Of a DNA stretch of 64,000 bases, positions 46,126 to 54,519 are shown piece after piece (position 1 is the first letter of the stretch; each line of letters opens with the position of its first letter). The stretch covers positions 1 to 64,000 of the forward strand of contig DERO01000003.1 of assembly GCA_002360945.1 (NCBI GenBank). Reading direction: 5' to 3'. This stretch comes from Leclercia adecarboxylata. GTDB lineage: Bacteria; Pseudomonadota; Gammaproteobacteria; Enterobacterales; Enterobacteriaceae. The notes under the pieces were generated by a model. That model was not told the origin of the DNA. It saw only the letters and a program-made list of their open reading frames with translations, and made no database searches. The position numbers were made by a program, and so were the translations under genes.

Positions 46126-47411
46126 TACCGTGTCTCCTCGCTGACAATCCGGTTGACCAGACGGCCAACGCCTTCCACTTCCACTACCACTTCGTCGCCC
46201 GGGCGCACGTCGGCCAGCCCTTTTGGCGTGCCGGTGGCGATCATGTCGCCCGGCTGCAGGGTCATAAATTCACTCAAATACGCGATCAGGTATGGGATGC
46301 TGAAGATCAGATCTGCAGTGCTCCCCTGCTGGCGCAGCTCGCCGTTGATCCAGGTGCGCAGAGTGAGGTTGTGCGGATCGGCAATCGCCGATTTATCCAC
46401 AATCTGTGGGCCGATGGGCGTCAGGCCGTCGCGGCTTTTTACCCGCAGGTTCGGGCGGTAGTAGTTCTCCAGATAGTCGCGGATCGCGTAGTCGTTGCAG
46501 ACCGTGTAGCCCGCCACGTACTCCATGGCGTCGGCTTCGGTGACGTTGCGCGCGGTTTTGCCAATCACCACCACCAGTTCGGCTTCGTAGTGCATGTACT
46601 CGACGTTGTCCGGGCGCACCGAGGTCTGGTTGTGCTCGTTAAAGGTGTTTGGCGCTTTGATAAATACCAGCGGCTCGGTGGGCGGTTTAAAGTCCAGTTC
46701 GCTGGCGTGATCGGCGTAGTTGAGCCCCAGGGCAAACAGCGTGCCGCTGGTGGAGAGCGGCCAGGCGAAGGTGTGCTGAGCAGGCAGTTCGCGGGCGTTA
46801 ACCACGCTGTTTTCCAGCGTCGGCAATCCGTCAGCCAGCAGGCGCACGCGGTCGCCCGGATGCAGGGCCACGCGCGCCTGCGGGGTGCCCAGCAGAATGG
46901 CGTCGCCCGGGTTGAGGGTGGCGAAGGCGCTCAGCTCGCTCAGCAGGGTGGCGGCGTTGCGCTGCAGATCGGCAGTGTTCCAGCGATCCACTTCCCGGCC
47001 GTTGATCTCGGTGACGATCGTCAGGTTATCGATGTTGTCGATCGTCGCGCGATCGCCCACCGGACAGAATCCGTCCCGGCATTTGGCTTTGATCGCCGGG
47101 CGGTAGAAGCTCTCCTCCGGCAGGCTCACCTCGTTTGCCAGCGCGTAGCCGGCAATGTAGTCGGCGGCCTCATCCGGGCTGATTTTGCTCGCGGTCTTGC
47201 CGACAATCAGCGCTACCGTTGCGCCGCTCAGCACCTGTTCGCCTTCGGGATGCGGGATGGCATCGCCGGAGCGGATCAGGGTATTACGCGGTTTGATAAA
47301 CCAGACGGCGGTTTTCGGCGGCGTGTTGTACGGGGGCTGGTGAAATGCGTCACGCCAGGCATCAAGCTGGCTGCGGTGATTGAGTGCCACCGCGAAAACA
47401 GTACCTTTCAT
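46125..47411 (-). CDS. hpaG: HpaG, bifunctional 2-oxo-hept-ene-dioate isomerase/decarboxylase
   Basis: A 428-residue fusion of two fumarylacetoacetate-hydrolase-like domains (about 1-205 and 215-428). The second carries the full metal site (YEAELVVVIGKTARNVTEADAMEYVAGYTVCNDYAIRDY) and GDMIATGTPKGL. It decarboxylates and isomerises the pathway intermediate before HpaH. It is the first gene of hpaGEDFHIXA, and the palindrome at 47448 lies 37 bp upstream of its start. Confidence 0.97.
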   Translation of the reverse strand: MKGTVFAVALNHRSQLDAWRDAFHQPPYNTPPKTAVWFIKPRNTLIRSGDAIPHPEGEQVLSGATVALIVGKTASKISPDEAADYIAGYALANEVSLPEESFYRPAIKAKCRDGFCPVGDRATIDNIDNLTIVTEINGREVDRWNTADLQRNAATLLSELSAFATLNPGDAILLGTPQARVALHPGDRVRLLADGLPTLENSVVNARELPAQHTFAWPLSTSGTLFALGLNYADHASELDFKPPTEPLVFIKAPNTFNEHNQTSVRPDNVEYMHYEAELVVVIGKTARNVTEADAMEYVAGYTVCNDYAIRDYLENYYRPNLRVKSRDGLTPIGPQIVDKSAIADPHNLTLRTWINGELRQQGSTADLIFSIPYLIAYLSEFMTLQPGDMIATGTPKGLADVRPGDEVVVEVEGVGRLVNRIVSEETR

Positions 47412-47447
47412 TCCTTTCTCCTCAGGCCCGGGTGTCGGGTTTTGAGT

Positions 47448-47465
47448 TCATTAATATGTTAATGA
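47448..47465. promoter_or_regulatory. Perfect palindrome, candidate HpaR operator
   Basis: TCATTAA-TATG-TTAATGA, 7-bp perfect arms with a 4-bp centre, lies between the divergent hpaG and hpaR, 37 bp from the hpaG start. Size and AT-rich character fit a MarR-family operator. HpaR represses the divergent promoters in E. coli W. Confidence 0.6.
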
Positions 47466-47683
47466 TTAGGTTTTAGCCCCTCGCGATGTGTTTGGCAAAC
47501 AGAAGTAAATAATTTGTGATAGCAATAACAATAATTTTACATTGTGGTAATTATCGTGTTATTTATCATGGGTTTAATATTTTAATGTGATTTCTGTTAG
47601 ACTTTTCGCCCGCGCCGCTGGCGTCACAAAGCCGCGTGAGGCATTGATTGTTTCGTTATTAATGATATTGAGGTGGGAGCGCC

Positions 47684-48124
47684 ATGCACGATTCGTTAAC
47701 TATCGCACTACTCCAGGCGCGGGAAACCGCGATGACCTTTTTTCGCCCGATTATCAAGCAGCACAATCTGACGGAGCAGCAGTGGCGGATCGTGCGGGTA
47801 CTGGCGGAACATCCGTCGATGGATTTTCACGATCTGGCGTTTCGCACCTGCATTCTGCGCCCGAGCCTGACCGGGATCCTCACACGCATGGAGCGCGACG
47901 GGCTGGTACTGCGCTTAAAGCCGCTTAACGATCAGCGCAAGCTGTATGTGTCGCTGACCAAAGAGGGCAACGCACTGTATGAACGCGCGCAGGCGCAGGT
48001 GGAAGAGGCCTATCAGCGCATTGAGGCGGAGTATTCGCCCGAGAAGATGCAGCAGCTGACGGCGCTGCTGCAGGAGTTTATTGCTCTGGGCGATCGGCAG
48101 GACGCCAGCCAGGAAGAGGCGTAG
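47684..48124 (+). CDS. hpaR: HpaR, MarR-family repressor of the homoprotocatechuate operon
   Basis: A 146-residue MarR-type winged-helix protein. It matches E. coli HpaR: MHDSLTIALLQARE at the start, LTEQQWRIVRVLAEHPSMDFHDLAFRTCILRPSLTGILTRMERDGLV for the HTH and NDQRKLYVSLT for the wing. It is divergent from hpaG. GGGAG precedes the ATG. It represses the meta-cleavage genes, and the effectors are hydroxyphenylacetates. It converges with the PLP-enzyme gene, with 7 bp between stops. Confidence 0.96.
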   Translation: MHDSLTIALLQARETAMTFFRPIIKQHNLTEQQWRIVRVLAEHPSMDFHDLAFRTCILRPSLTGILTRMERDGLVLRLKPLNDQRKLYVSLTKEGNALYERAQAQVEEAYQRIEAEYSPEKMQQLTALLQEFIALGDRQDASQEEA

Positions 48125-48131
48125 TTCGCCG

Positions 48132-49346
48132 TCAGAACAGGGTATCCAGCTCGTCCAGCACGTTGTATTCCTCATCCACCAGCAGCAGCGTTTTCCACTT
48201 GTCGAACGTCAGGCAGGGGTGCGAGGTGCCGAACACCAGAATATCGCCCACCTGGACATCGATGTCTGGCGCGAGGCGCAGCATGCAGTGCTGATCCATG
48301 ATCCCGACGCTGTGGATCCCCTCTACCGGCAGCGGTTCACCGTGGCGATAGCGGGCGACCGGCTGGGGCAGTCCGGCATCGAAGGCGCAGTCGCGCTTGC
48401 CGAAGTTCACCACCGCACGATCCGCTTCCGGTACCGACTGAACCATCGCCACCAGCTCCAGCGCCGAGGTTAAATCTCCCCCCAGGTCGCAGGCGATGGG
48501 ATCGCGCGCCAGCAGCGCCTGCTGCGCCTCATCATAGATCCCGCGGTCGTGGGTGATATAGCAGCCGGGGCGAATCACGATGCGGCAGCGGGCCGGTTTT
48601 TCCGCCGCCAGCCAGATATTGCAGACCACGTCATACCAGACGGTGCCCGCCCCGGTCAGAATAAACTCGCCCTCGACCAGCGGTGCCATCCGGCAGGCCA
48701 GTCCGGCGGCCTGGCGCAGCAGGGCTTCGACCTGCGGCTGCGGATCGTCGCCGTGCAACACCCCTTCATACAGCTCAAGCCCACGCAGCCTCAGGCCCGG
48801 AAGTTCAGCCACCACCCCCGCCAGCGCCAGGGCGTCTTCCACGCTGCGACACCCGCAGCGCCCACCGGCTACGCCCAGCTCAATCAGCACATCCAGCGTC
48901 TGCTGCCGTTCGGCAAAAAACGCGGACAGCGCGCGGACGTTGGCCTGGCTATCGACGCAGCAGATAAAATCCACGTCCCGATAATGATCTTTCAGGTGCG
49001 ATACCGCCCGCATATTGGCCTTGCCCACCAGCTGATTGACCATCAGCACGCGCTGCACGCCGCTGGCCATGGCCGCACCGGCCTGCCAGGCGCTGCCCAC
49101 GCCGATCCCCCAGGCACCCGCCTGCTGCTGCGCCTGAAAAATCCACGGCGTCATGGTCGTTTTGCCATGCGGTGCCAGCGACACGCCGCGCGCGTCGGCG
49201 TAGCGCTGCATCCAGCCAATGTTATTTTCCAGTGCGGTTTTTTTCAGCACCGCGGCCGGAAGGCAAATGTCTTCTGCCAGCAGGTTCGCCGGGGCGGACA
49301 TGATGGCGGCTTTGTGCGGGATAAGCGTATCGGAATGGTATTTCAT
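48132..49346 (-). CDS. Fold-type III PLP enzyme (D-serine dehydratase/D-threonine aldolase-like), candidate hexosaminate dehydratase
   Basis: A 404-residue enzyme of the alanine-racemase-N / D-serine-dehydratase-like family. The PLP lysine is K62 in LAPHGKTTMTP. The C-terminal metal site of the eukaryotic-type D-serine dehydratases is present: H376-P-C378 in TSHPCLTFDKW, with H353 nearby in MDQHCML. Such enzymes remove water and ammonia from D-beta-hydroxy amino acids. D-glucosaminate is one of these, and PLP D-glucosaminate dehydratases of this fold are known in pseudomonads. It is divergent from the deacylase gene with 200 bp between. AAGGATAATGAT precedes the ATG. D-threonine or D-serine remain possible substrates. 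Confidence 0.85.
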   Translation of the reverse strand: MKYHSDTLIPHKAAIMSAPANLLAEDICLPAAVLKKTALENNIGWMQRYADARGVSLAPHGKTTMTPWIFQAQQQAGAWGIGVGSAWQAGAAMASGVQRVLMVNQLVGKANMRAVSHLKDHYRDVDFICCVDSQANVRALSAFFAERQQTLDVLIELGVAGGRCGCRSVEDALALAGVVAELPGLRLRGLELYEGVLHGDDPQPQVEALLRQAAGLACRMAPLVEGEFILTGAGTVWYDVVCNIWLAAEKPARCRIVIRPGCYITHDRGIYDEAQQALLARDPIACDLGGDLTSALELVAMVQSVPEADRAVVNFGKRDCAFDAGLPQPVARYRHGEPLPVEGIHSVGIMDQHCMLRLAPDIDVQVGDILVFGTSHPCLTFDKWKTLLLVDEEYNVLDELDTLF

Positions 49347-49383
49347 ATCATTATCCTTGTAGGGTTAAATAAAGGTTACAGGC

Positions 49384-49466
49384 AAAGTATCACTATTAAT
49401 TCATTGAAAAATATAAATATATTTAGATGTTGTTATTGCTGGTGAATAAAAGTATCACAAAGTGAT
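49384..49466. promoter_or_regulatory. Divergent promoter region with repeated AAAGTATCAC and an inverted repeat
   Basis: AAAGTATCAC occurs at 49384-49393 and again at 49449-49458, 65 bp apart (about six helical turns). The second copy is part of an inverted repeat ATCAC-AAA-GTGAT (49454-49466). It lies between the divergent PLP-enzyme and deacylase genes, with an AT-rich stretch between the copies. It is a plausible operator pair for the RpiR regulator of this cluster. Confidence 0.45.
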
Positions 49467-49546
49467 CTGGTTTTTGCGTAGTTTTCCACTGTTTTTCTGC
49501 CTTGTAAATGGTTAACTTGTCGACAGAGTTGAGAGGGAGTAATGCG

Positions 49547-50986
49547 ATGAAAGTTGACTGGCTTTTCAAAAACGTCACGGTAATTGATGGCAGCGGCGGC
49601 CCGCAGTTTCGCGGCGACGTCGCGGTGAAAGGCGACCGTATTGTGGATATGGCGCCGGCGCTGGATCTGGCGGCAGAGCAGGTTATTGACGGGCAGGGGC
49701 GCGTGCTGGCGCCCGGCTTTATCGATGTGCATACCCATGACGACATTAACGTCATCCGGATGCCGGAATATCTGCCCAAGCTGAGCCAGGGGATCACCAC
49801 GGTGATTGTCGGCAACTGCGGGATCAGCGCGGCGACGGCGACCATGCGCGGCGAGGTGCCGGATCCGATGAATCTGCTGGGTGAGCGGGCACAGTTTACT
49901 TATCCCACCGTGGAGGCCTACGCCCACGCGGTGGAAGCGGCGAAGCCGTCCCTCAACGTTGGGACGCTGATTGGTCATACCGCGCTGCGCAACAATCATA
50001 TGGACGATCTGTTCCGCCCGGCGACGGAGGAAGAGATTACCGGTATGCGCGGCCAGCTGCGGGAGGCATTACGCCAGGGGGCGCTGGGCCTGAGTACCGG
50101 TCTGGCCTATGCCAGCGCCTTCCAGTCCACCACCGAAGAGGTGATGGCCCTGGCAGAAGAGCTGGCGGCAGAGAAGGGGATCTACACCACCCATCTGCGC
50201 TCGGAGTTTGAACCTATTCTTGAAGCGCTCGACGAAGCGTTCCGCATTGGTCGCCACGGCAGCGTGCCGGTGGTGGTCTCGCACCATAAATGCGCTGGCG
50301 CGAAAAACTGGGGCCGTACCCGGGAGACGCTGGCTTTCTTTGATGAGATGCGTCAACACCAGGACATTGCCTGCGACTGCTACCCCTATTCCGCCAGCTC
50401 CTCGACGCTGGATATGAAGCAGGTGACCGACGAGTTCGATATCGTCATCACCTGGTCGGAAGCGCAGCCGGAGCAGGCCGGGAAAACCCTTAAGCAGATT
50501 GCAGAGGCGTGGCAGGTCAGCCTGCACGATGCGGCGGCGCGGCTAATGCCTGCGGGAGCGATTTACTACAACATGGATGAGCAGGACGTGCGGCGGGTGA
50601 TGCGTTATCCGGTCACCATGATCGGCTCCGACGGCCTGCCGAACGACCCGATGCCGCATCCGCGGCTGTGGGGCGCTTTCCCGCGAGTATTAGGCCACTA
50701 CAGCCGCGATGAAAAGCTGTTTCCGCTGACCACCGCCATTCACAAAATGACCGGCCTGTCGGCGGCGCGCTTCCAGCTGGCGGAGCGTGGCCTGGTGAAA
50801 GTGGGCTACTTTGCCGACCTGGTGCTGTTTGATCCGCAGACGGTGCGCGATGTCGCCAGCTTCTCCGACCCGAAACAACCGGCGGAAGGCATTGAAGCGG
50901 TGATGGTCAACGGCGTACTCAGCTACGGCAGCGATAAAAAGATTACCGGGCGCGCGGGACGTTTCCTGCGCCGCCAGATGAACTAA
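49547..50986 (+). CDS. N-acyl-D-amino-acid deacylase (amidohydrolase superfamily)
   Basis: A 479-residue cytoplasmic amidohydrolase of the D-aminoacylase type. All metal ligands of that subgroup can be placed: H62-T-H64 in IDVHTHDD, C91 in VGNCGIS, H216 in YTTHLRSE, H246 in VSHHK, and D362 in MIGSDGLP. GEARLY-type loop STGLAYASAF is also present. It cleaves N-acyl groups from D-amino acids; in this gene context N-acetyl-D-hexosaminate is a good candidate. I start it at ATG 49547 (GAGGGAG 7 bp upstream), not at an earlier in-frame codon at 49508. ridA follows 10 bp after the stop. Confidence 0.9.
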   Translation: MKVDWLFKNVTVIDGSGGPQFRGDVAVKGDRIVDMAPALDLAAEQVIDGQGRVLAPGFIDVHTHDDINVIRMPEYLPKLSQGITTVIVGNCGISAATATMRGEVPDPMNLLGERAQFTYPTVEAYAHAVEAAKPSLNVGTLIGHTALRNNHMDDLFRPATEEEITGMRGQLREALRQGALGLSTGLAYASAFQSTTEEVMALAEELAAEKGIYTTHLRSEFEPILEALDEAFRIGRHGSVPVVVSHHKCAGAKNWGRTRETLAFFDEMRQHQDIACDCYPYSASSSTLDMKQVTDEFDIVITWSEAQPEQAGKTLKQIAEAWQVSLHDAAARLMPAGAIYYNMDEQDVRRVMRYPVTMIGSDGLPNDPMPHPRLWGAFPRVLGHYSRDEKLFPLTTAIHKMTGLSAARFQLAERGLVKVGYFADLVLFDPQTVRDVASFSDPKQPAEGIEAVMVNGVLSYGSDKKITGRAGRFLRRQMN

Positions 50987-50996
50987 GGAGGGCAGT

Positions 50997-51389
50997 ATGA
51001 GCATTAAACGTTATGGCGTGGAAGGTGGTACCGGCACCGGTGGGCAGCATCTGCCGTTCGCGCGTGCGGTGGAGGCGGGCGGCTGGCTGTACGTCTCCGG
51101 CCAGACGCCGATGAAAAATGGCGAAGTGGTGGAAGGGGGGATTGTCGAGCAGTCGCGTCTGGCGATCCAGAACTGCGTCGATATCATGACCGAAGCCGGC
51201 TATACCCTGGCCGATGTGGTGCATGTCAAAGTGATCCTCACCGATTCGCGCTATTTCCAGTCCTTCAACAAAGTGTTCCGCGAGTTCTTCGGGGAGCATC
51301 CTCCTGCGCGTATTTGCTGCGTGGCAGACCTGGTGGTGGACTGCAAAGTGGAAGTGGATGTGACCTGTTATAACGCTGCGCGAGCGTAA
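50997..51389 (+). CDS. RidA/YjgF-family enamine/imine deaminase
   Basis: A 130-residue RidA-like protein. It has LYVSGQTPMKNG, the helix LAIQNCVDIMTEAGYTLADVVHVKVILTD, and the conserved Arg (R105) in PPARICCVADL, which in RidA holds the carboxylate of the enamine/imine substrate. These proteins hydrolyse reactive 2-enamino acids released by PLP dehydratases. Its place directly behind the deacylase gene and beside a PLP dehydratase gene suggests it speeds the deamination step of this pathway. GGAGG precedes the ATG. Confidence 0.9.
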   Translation: MSIKRYGVEGGTGTGGQHLPFARAVEAGGWLYVSGQTPMKNGEVVEGGIVEQSRLAIQNCVDIMTEAGYTLADVVHVKVILTDSRYFQSFNKVFREFFGEHPPARICCVADLVVDCKVEVDVTCYNAARA

Positions 51390-51441
51390 ACGCCTTTTCT
51401 TCAGGGTTTAAAGAGCAGTAAGTCTAAAAATGTGATATTGG

Positions 51442-51467
51442 CGCCAGACTGAATAAACAGTCTGGCG
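51442..51467. other. Perfect hairpin between ridA and the symporter gene
   Basis: CGCCAGACT and AGTCTGGCG form a 9-bp stem with an 8-nt loop, 53 bp after the ridA stop. There is no U-tract directly after it. It may be an attenuator or 3'-end hairpin separating ridA from the symporter gene. Confidence 0.5.
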
Positions 51468-51489
51468 TCCAGGGTGTCGCTTTGCCTTT

Positions 51490-51519
51490 TTTCAGGCATG
51501 GTTTCTATCAACTTATAAT
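51490..51519 (+). promoter_or_regulatory. Possible sigma-70 promoter for the symporter-kinase-aldolase genes
   Basis: A perfect TATAAT (51514-51519) lies 17-18 bp after a weak -35 (TTTCAG/TTCAGG at 51490-51496) and 44 bp before the symporter start. The 174-bp gap after ridA makes a second promoter plausible. Confidence 0.4.
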
Positions 51520-51562
51520 ATTCAGCAGTACGAGTATTATTTATTACGTCTGGATGTGAGCA

Positions 51563-53050
51563 ATGAATAATATGTCATTTATGATTTGGTTCTCGGTTTA
51601 CGCCTGCGCCATGATCACCCTGGGGTGGTATGTTTCGCGTAAGCAAAAGACCGGAGAAGACTTTTTGCTGGGCGGCCGTTCGCTGCCGATGATCCTGACC
51701 CTGGGATCTACCGTCGGCACCATGGTGGGGACGGGCTCCAGCGTGGGTGCCGTTGGCTTCGGCTACACCAACGGCTGGGCGGGAATGCTGTATGGCCTTG
51801 GCGGCGCGACCGGGATCCTGCTGGTGGCGTGGCTATTTGCTCCGGTGCGTAAAATGCGTTTTATGACCATGAGCGAAGAAATGTCTTATTACACCGGCGG
51901 CAGTAAAATTATTAAGAACCTGGTGGCGGTGCTTATTTTTATCGCCTCTATCGGTTGGCTTGGCGCACATATTTTAGGGGGCGGTCTGTATCTCGCCTGG
52001 GCCAGCGGTATTGATATTAATGTCGCCAAAATTATTATTGCCCTGGCCTTTGTGGTGTATGTCGGGATCGGAGGCTACTCTGCGGTAGTCTGGATCGATA
52101 CCATTCAGTCCATCGTGCTGTTTGTTGGCTTTATTTTGATGGCGATTCTGGCTGTGCATCACGTTGGCGGCTGGAGCCATATTCAGCAGGCGGTTGATCC
52201 GGCGGCGCAGAGTTTATTTGCCGTGGATAAGCTCGGGGTCCTGCCCGCGCTCTCGCTGGCGATGGTGATTGGCGTTGGCGTGCTGGCGACACCCTCGTAC
52301 CGTCAGCGTATCTATTCCGCGAAGACCGTCTCCTCGGTGCGCCAGTCCTTCGTCATTACCGGCCTGCTGTATCTTGGCTTCTCCTTCCTGCCGGCGATTA
52401 TCGGTATGGCGGTGTGGACCATGAATGCCAACCTGGAAAACAGCGGTTTCGCCTTCCTGTTTGCCACTCAGGTGCTGCCGCCGGTGCTGGCGATGGCGAT
52501 CCTGATTGCCGGGATGTCGGCCAATATGTCGTCAGGCAGCTCTGACGCCATTGCCGCGGTCTCCATCATGCTGCGCGACCTCTACACCCTCGTCACCGGG
52601 CATATGCCTGCGCCGGAAAAAGCGATTCGCCTGTCGCGGATGTTCCTCGTGCTGGTTATCGCCCTGGCATTGCTCTTCGCCCTGACCTCGAACGACATCA
52701 TCAGCTACATCACCAAGATGATCTCGATGATCATGTCCGGGATGTTTATCTGCACCATGCTGGGTCGCTTCTGGCATCGCTTTAACTGGCAGGGCGCGGT
52801 GGCGGCGCTGGCGGGTGGCGCAGGGGCATCAACGGTGGTGCTGATGAACAGCGACTGGCTGGCGTTCTGGGGCAACCCCTGTATTCCTTCCGTTCTGACC
52901 AGCCTGGTGGCCTCGGTGGTGGTGACCCTGGTGACGCCTGCCAGCAGCATGAGTCGTGAAGCGGCGCTGGAGATGATCACCCAGGAACGAGAGAGCCGTC
53001 CTGCGCCACCGCCGCTGCCGATTGGCAAGCGTCATACCTCCCGGGGATAA
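51563..53050 (+). CDS. Sodium:solute symporter (SSS family)
   Basis: A 495-residue inner-membrane transporter with about 13 segments. Family marks are the first-helix region (MITLGWYVSRKQKTGEDFLLGGRSLPMILTLGSTVGTMVGTGSSVGAVGFGYTNGWAGMLYGLG) and the GYSAVVWIDTIQSIVLFVGFILM block. SSS proteins take up sugars, amino acids or carboxylates with sodium. It is encoded 5 bp before the kinase gene, so it should import the substrate of this pathway; the substrate cannot be told from sequence. The start ATG 51563 has GGATGTGAGCA ahead. Confidence 0.92.
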   Translation: MNNMSFMIWFSVYACAMITLGWYVSRKQKTGEDFLLGGRSLPMILTLGSTVGTMVGTGSSVGAVGFGYTNGWAGMLYGLGGATGILLVAWLFAPVRKMRFMTMSEEMSYYTGGSKIIKNLVAVLIFIASIGWLGAHILGGGLYLAWASGIDINVAKIIIALAFVVYVGIGGYSAVVWIDTIQSIVLFVGFILMAILAVHHVGGWSHIQQAVDPAAQSLFAVDKLGVLPALSLAMVIGVGVLATPSYRQRIYSAKTVSSVRQSFVITGLLYLGFSFLPAIIGMAVWTMNANLENSGFAFLFATQVLPPVLAMAILIAGMSANMSSGSSDAIAAVSIMLRDLYTLVTGHMPAPEKAIRLSRMFLVLVIALALLFALTSNDIISYITKMISMIMSGMFICTMLGRFWHRFNWQGAVAALAGGAGASTVVLMNSDWLAFWGNPCIPSVLTSLVASVVVTLVTPASSMSREAALEMITQERESRPAPPPLPIGKRHTSRG

Positions 53051-53054
53051 GCGG

Positions 53055-53933
53055 ATGGGAATCAATAATTATATCGCCGTCGACTGGGGCTCTACGCAGC
53101 TGCGCGGCTGGCTGATCCGCAACGGCGAGTGCGTTGAGACGAAGCAGCTGCCGCTGGGCATCACCCGCCTGAACGGGCGTTCACCCGGCGACGTCTTTCA
53201 GGAACACCTTGCCCCCTGGCGCGGCCCGGAGAGGTTGCCGGTGGTGATGGCCGGAATGATTGGCAGCGATGCGGGCTGGCAGTCGGTACCCTATCTTGCC
53301 TGTCCGGCGGCCATCGATGCGCCGGGGAAAGAGCTTTACGCGGTGGCTGACGGGGTATGGATTATTCCCGGCCTCAAGGTTGAGAAGGCGGGGGAGTATA
53401 ACGTGATGCGCGGGGAAGAGACGCAGCTGCTGGGGGCCGCGCAGCTGGCCCCGGCGGAGTGTTACGTGCTGCCGGGCACCCACTGCAAGTGGGTGCGGGT
53501 GGAACGCGATGTGGTGCGTCACTTTGCCACCGCCATGACCGGTGAACTGCACCATCTGCTGCTCAACCAGTCCCTGCTCGGCAAGCAGCTTCCGGCCCAA
53601 CAGCCGGATAAGGCGGCGTTTAGCCTGGGGCTGGAAAAGGGAATGGCGCAGCCGTCGCTGGTGAGCGAGCTGTTTGTCGCCCGGGCAGCGCGGGTGCTGG
53701 GGGCGCTGGCGGCCACATCGGTCAGCGACTATCTCTCGGGGCTGCTGATTGGCGCGGAAGTGGCGACTCTGGGTCAGCGCTATCGCGCGTCAACCGTGAC
53801 GCTGGTGGGAGACCCGGCGCTGAATGCCCGCTACCGCCGGGCGATGATGGCCTGTGGGATGACGGTGAACAGCTGTAGCGGCGATGAGGCATTGCTGAGC
53901 GGCATGGCGAGGATCATGAATGGACAAGCTTAA
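53055..53933 (+). CDS. DgoK-like 2-dehydro-3-deoxygalactonokinase/gluconokinase
   Basis: A 292-residue sugar-acid kinase, the same length as E. coli DgoK. It has the N-terminal phosphate-binding YIAVDWGSTQLRGWLI (about 6-21), then MAGMIGSDAGWQSVPYLACP, NVMRGEETQLLGA and LPGTHCKWVRV. DgoK phosphorylates 2-keto-3-deoxy-D-galactonate at O6. Start ATG 53055 lies 4 bp after the symporter stop. It overlaps the aldolase gene by 14 bp. In E. coli dgoK and dgoA sit with galactonate dehydratase dgoD; here there is no DgoD, and a deacylase and PLP enzyme take its place. Acceptance of the gluco epimer (KDG) is possible. Confidence 0.9.
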   Translation: MGINNYIAVDWGSTQLRGWLIRNGECVETKQLPLGITRLNGRSPGDVFQEHLAPWRGPERLPVVMAGMIGSDAGWQSVPYLACPAAIDAPGKELYAVADGVWIIPGLKVEKAGEYNVMRGEETQLLGAAQLAPAECYVLPGTHCKWVRVERDVVRHFATAMTGELHHLLLNQSLLGKQLPAQQPDKAAFSLGLEKGMAQPSLVSELFVARAARVLGALAATSVSDYLSGLLIGAEVATLGQRYRASTVTLVGDPALNARYRRAMMACGMTVNSCSGDEALLSGMARIMNGQA

Positions 53934-54519
53934 ACTGGTCGCGATTTTGCGCGGCATCCGCCCCGCTGAGGCGGCGGAGCACATCGATACGCTGATTGGC
54001 GCAGGGTTCAGCTACATCGAAATCCCGCTTAATTCGCCGGCGTGGCAGCAGAGTATTCCGCAGATGGTGGCGCAGTTTGGCGACCAGGCGATGATTGGCG
54101 CGGGAACGGTGCTGAAGGTGGAACAGGTCGATTTTCTGGCCGATGCCGGGGCGAAACTTATCGTGACGCCGAATACGCAGCCAGCGGTGATCCGCCAGGC
54201 GGTGGCGCGCGGCATGCTGGTCTGCGCCGGGTGCGCGACGGCGACGGAGGCGTTTAACGCTCTGGATGCCGGGGCGCAGTGGCTGAAGATTTTTCCCTCT
54301 TCCGCCTTCGGCCCGGACTATATTCGGGCGTTGAAAGCGGTGCTGCCGCCGGAGGTACCGGTGCTGGCTGTGGGGGGCGTGACGCCGGAAAATCTGGCGA
54401 CCTGGACTCAGGCAGGCTGTGCCGGGGCAGGGCTGGGCAGCGATCTGTATCGCGCCGGGCAGACGGTGGATCGTACCCGGCAGCAGGCGGCGCGTTTTAT
54501 CGCCGCAAGCCGCGGTTAA
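53920..54519 (+). CDS. DgoA-like 2-dehydro-3-deoxy-6-phosphogalactonate/gluconate aldolase
   Basis: A 199-residue class I aldolase of the KDPG/KDPGal family. The Schiff-base lysine is K123 in WLKIFPSSAFGP, the general acid/base is E34 in YIEIPLNSP, and GAGTVLKVEQVDFLADAGAKLIVTPN supplies the phosphate and carboxylate pocket. The sequence is nearer E. coli DgoA than Eda (LFPSSAFGP-type motif, GGVTPENLATW, GAGLGSDLYRAGQ). Products are pyruvate and glyceraldehyde 3-phosphate. Its start overlaps dgoK by 14 bp. Its stop shares TTAA with the stop of the converging RpiR gene. Confidence 0.92.
   Translation: MDKLKLVAILRGIRPAEAAEHIDTLIGAGFSYIEIPLNSPAWQQSIPQMVAQFGDQAMIGAGTVLKVEQVDFLADAGAKLIVTPNTQPAVIRQAVARGMLVCAGCATATEAFNALDAGAQWLKIFPSSAFGPDYIRALKAVLPPEVPVLAVGGVTPENLATWTQAGCAGAGLGSDLYRAGQTVDRTRQQAARFIAASRG

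Noticed and set aside
48132..49346. Assignment of the PLP enzyme as alanine racemase
   Set aside because: The alanine racemase C-terminal domain and its catalytic Tyr are absent; the HxC metal motif instead fits the D-serine dehydratase/D-threonine aldolase branch.
53055..54519. Standard D-galactonate (dgo) operon
   Set aside because: There is no galactonate dehydratase DgoD, no DgoT MFS transporter and no GntR-type DgoR; the deacylase, PLP enzyme, RidA, SSS transporter and RpiR regulator point elsewhere.
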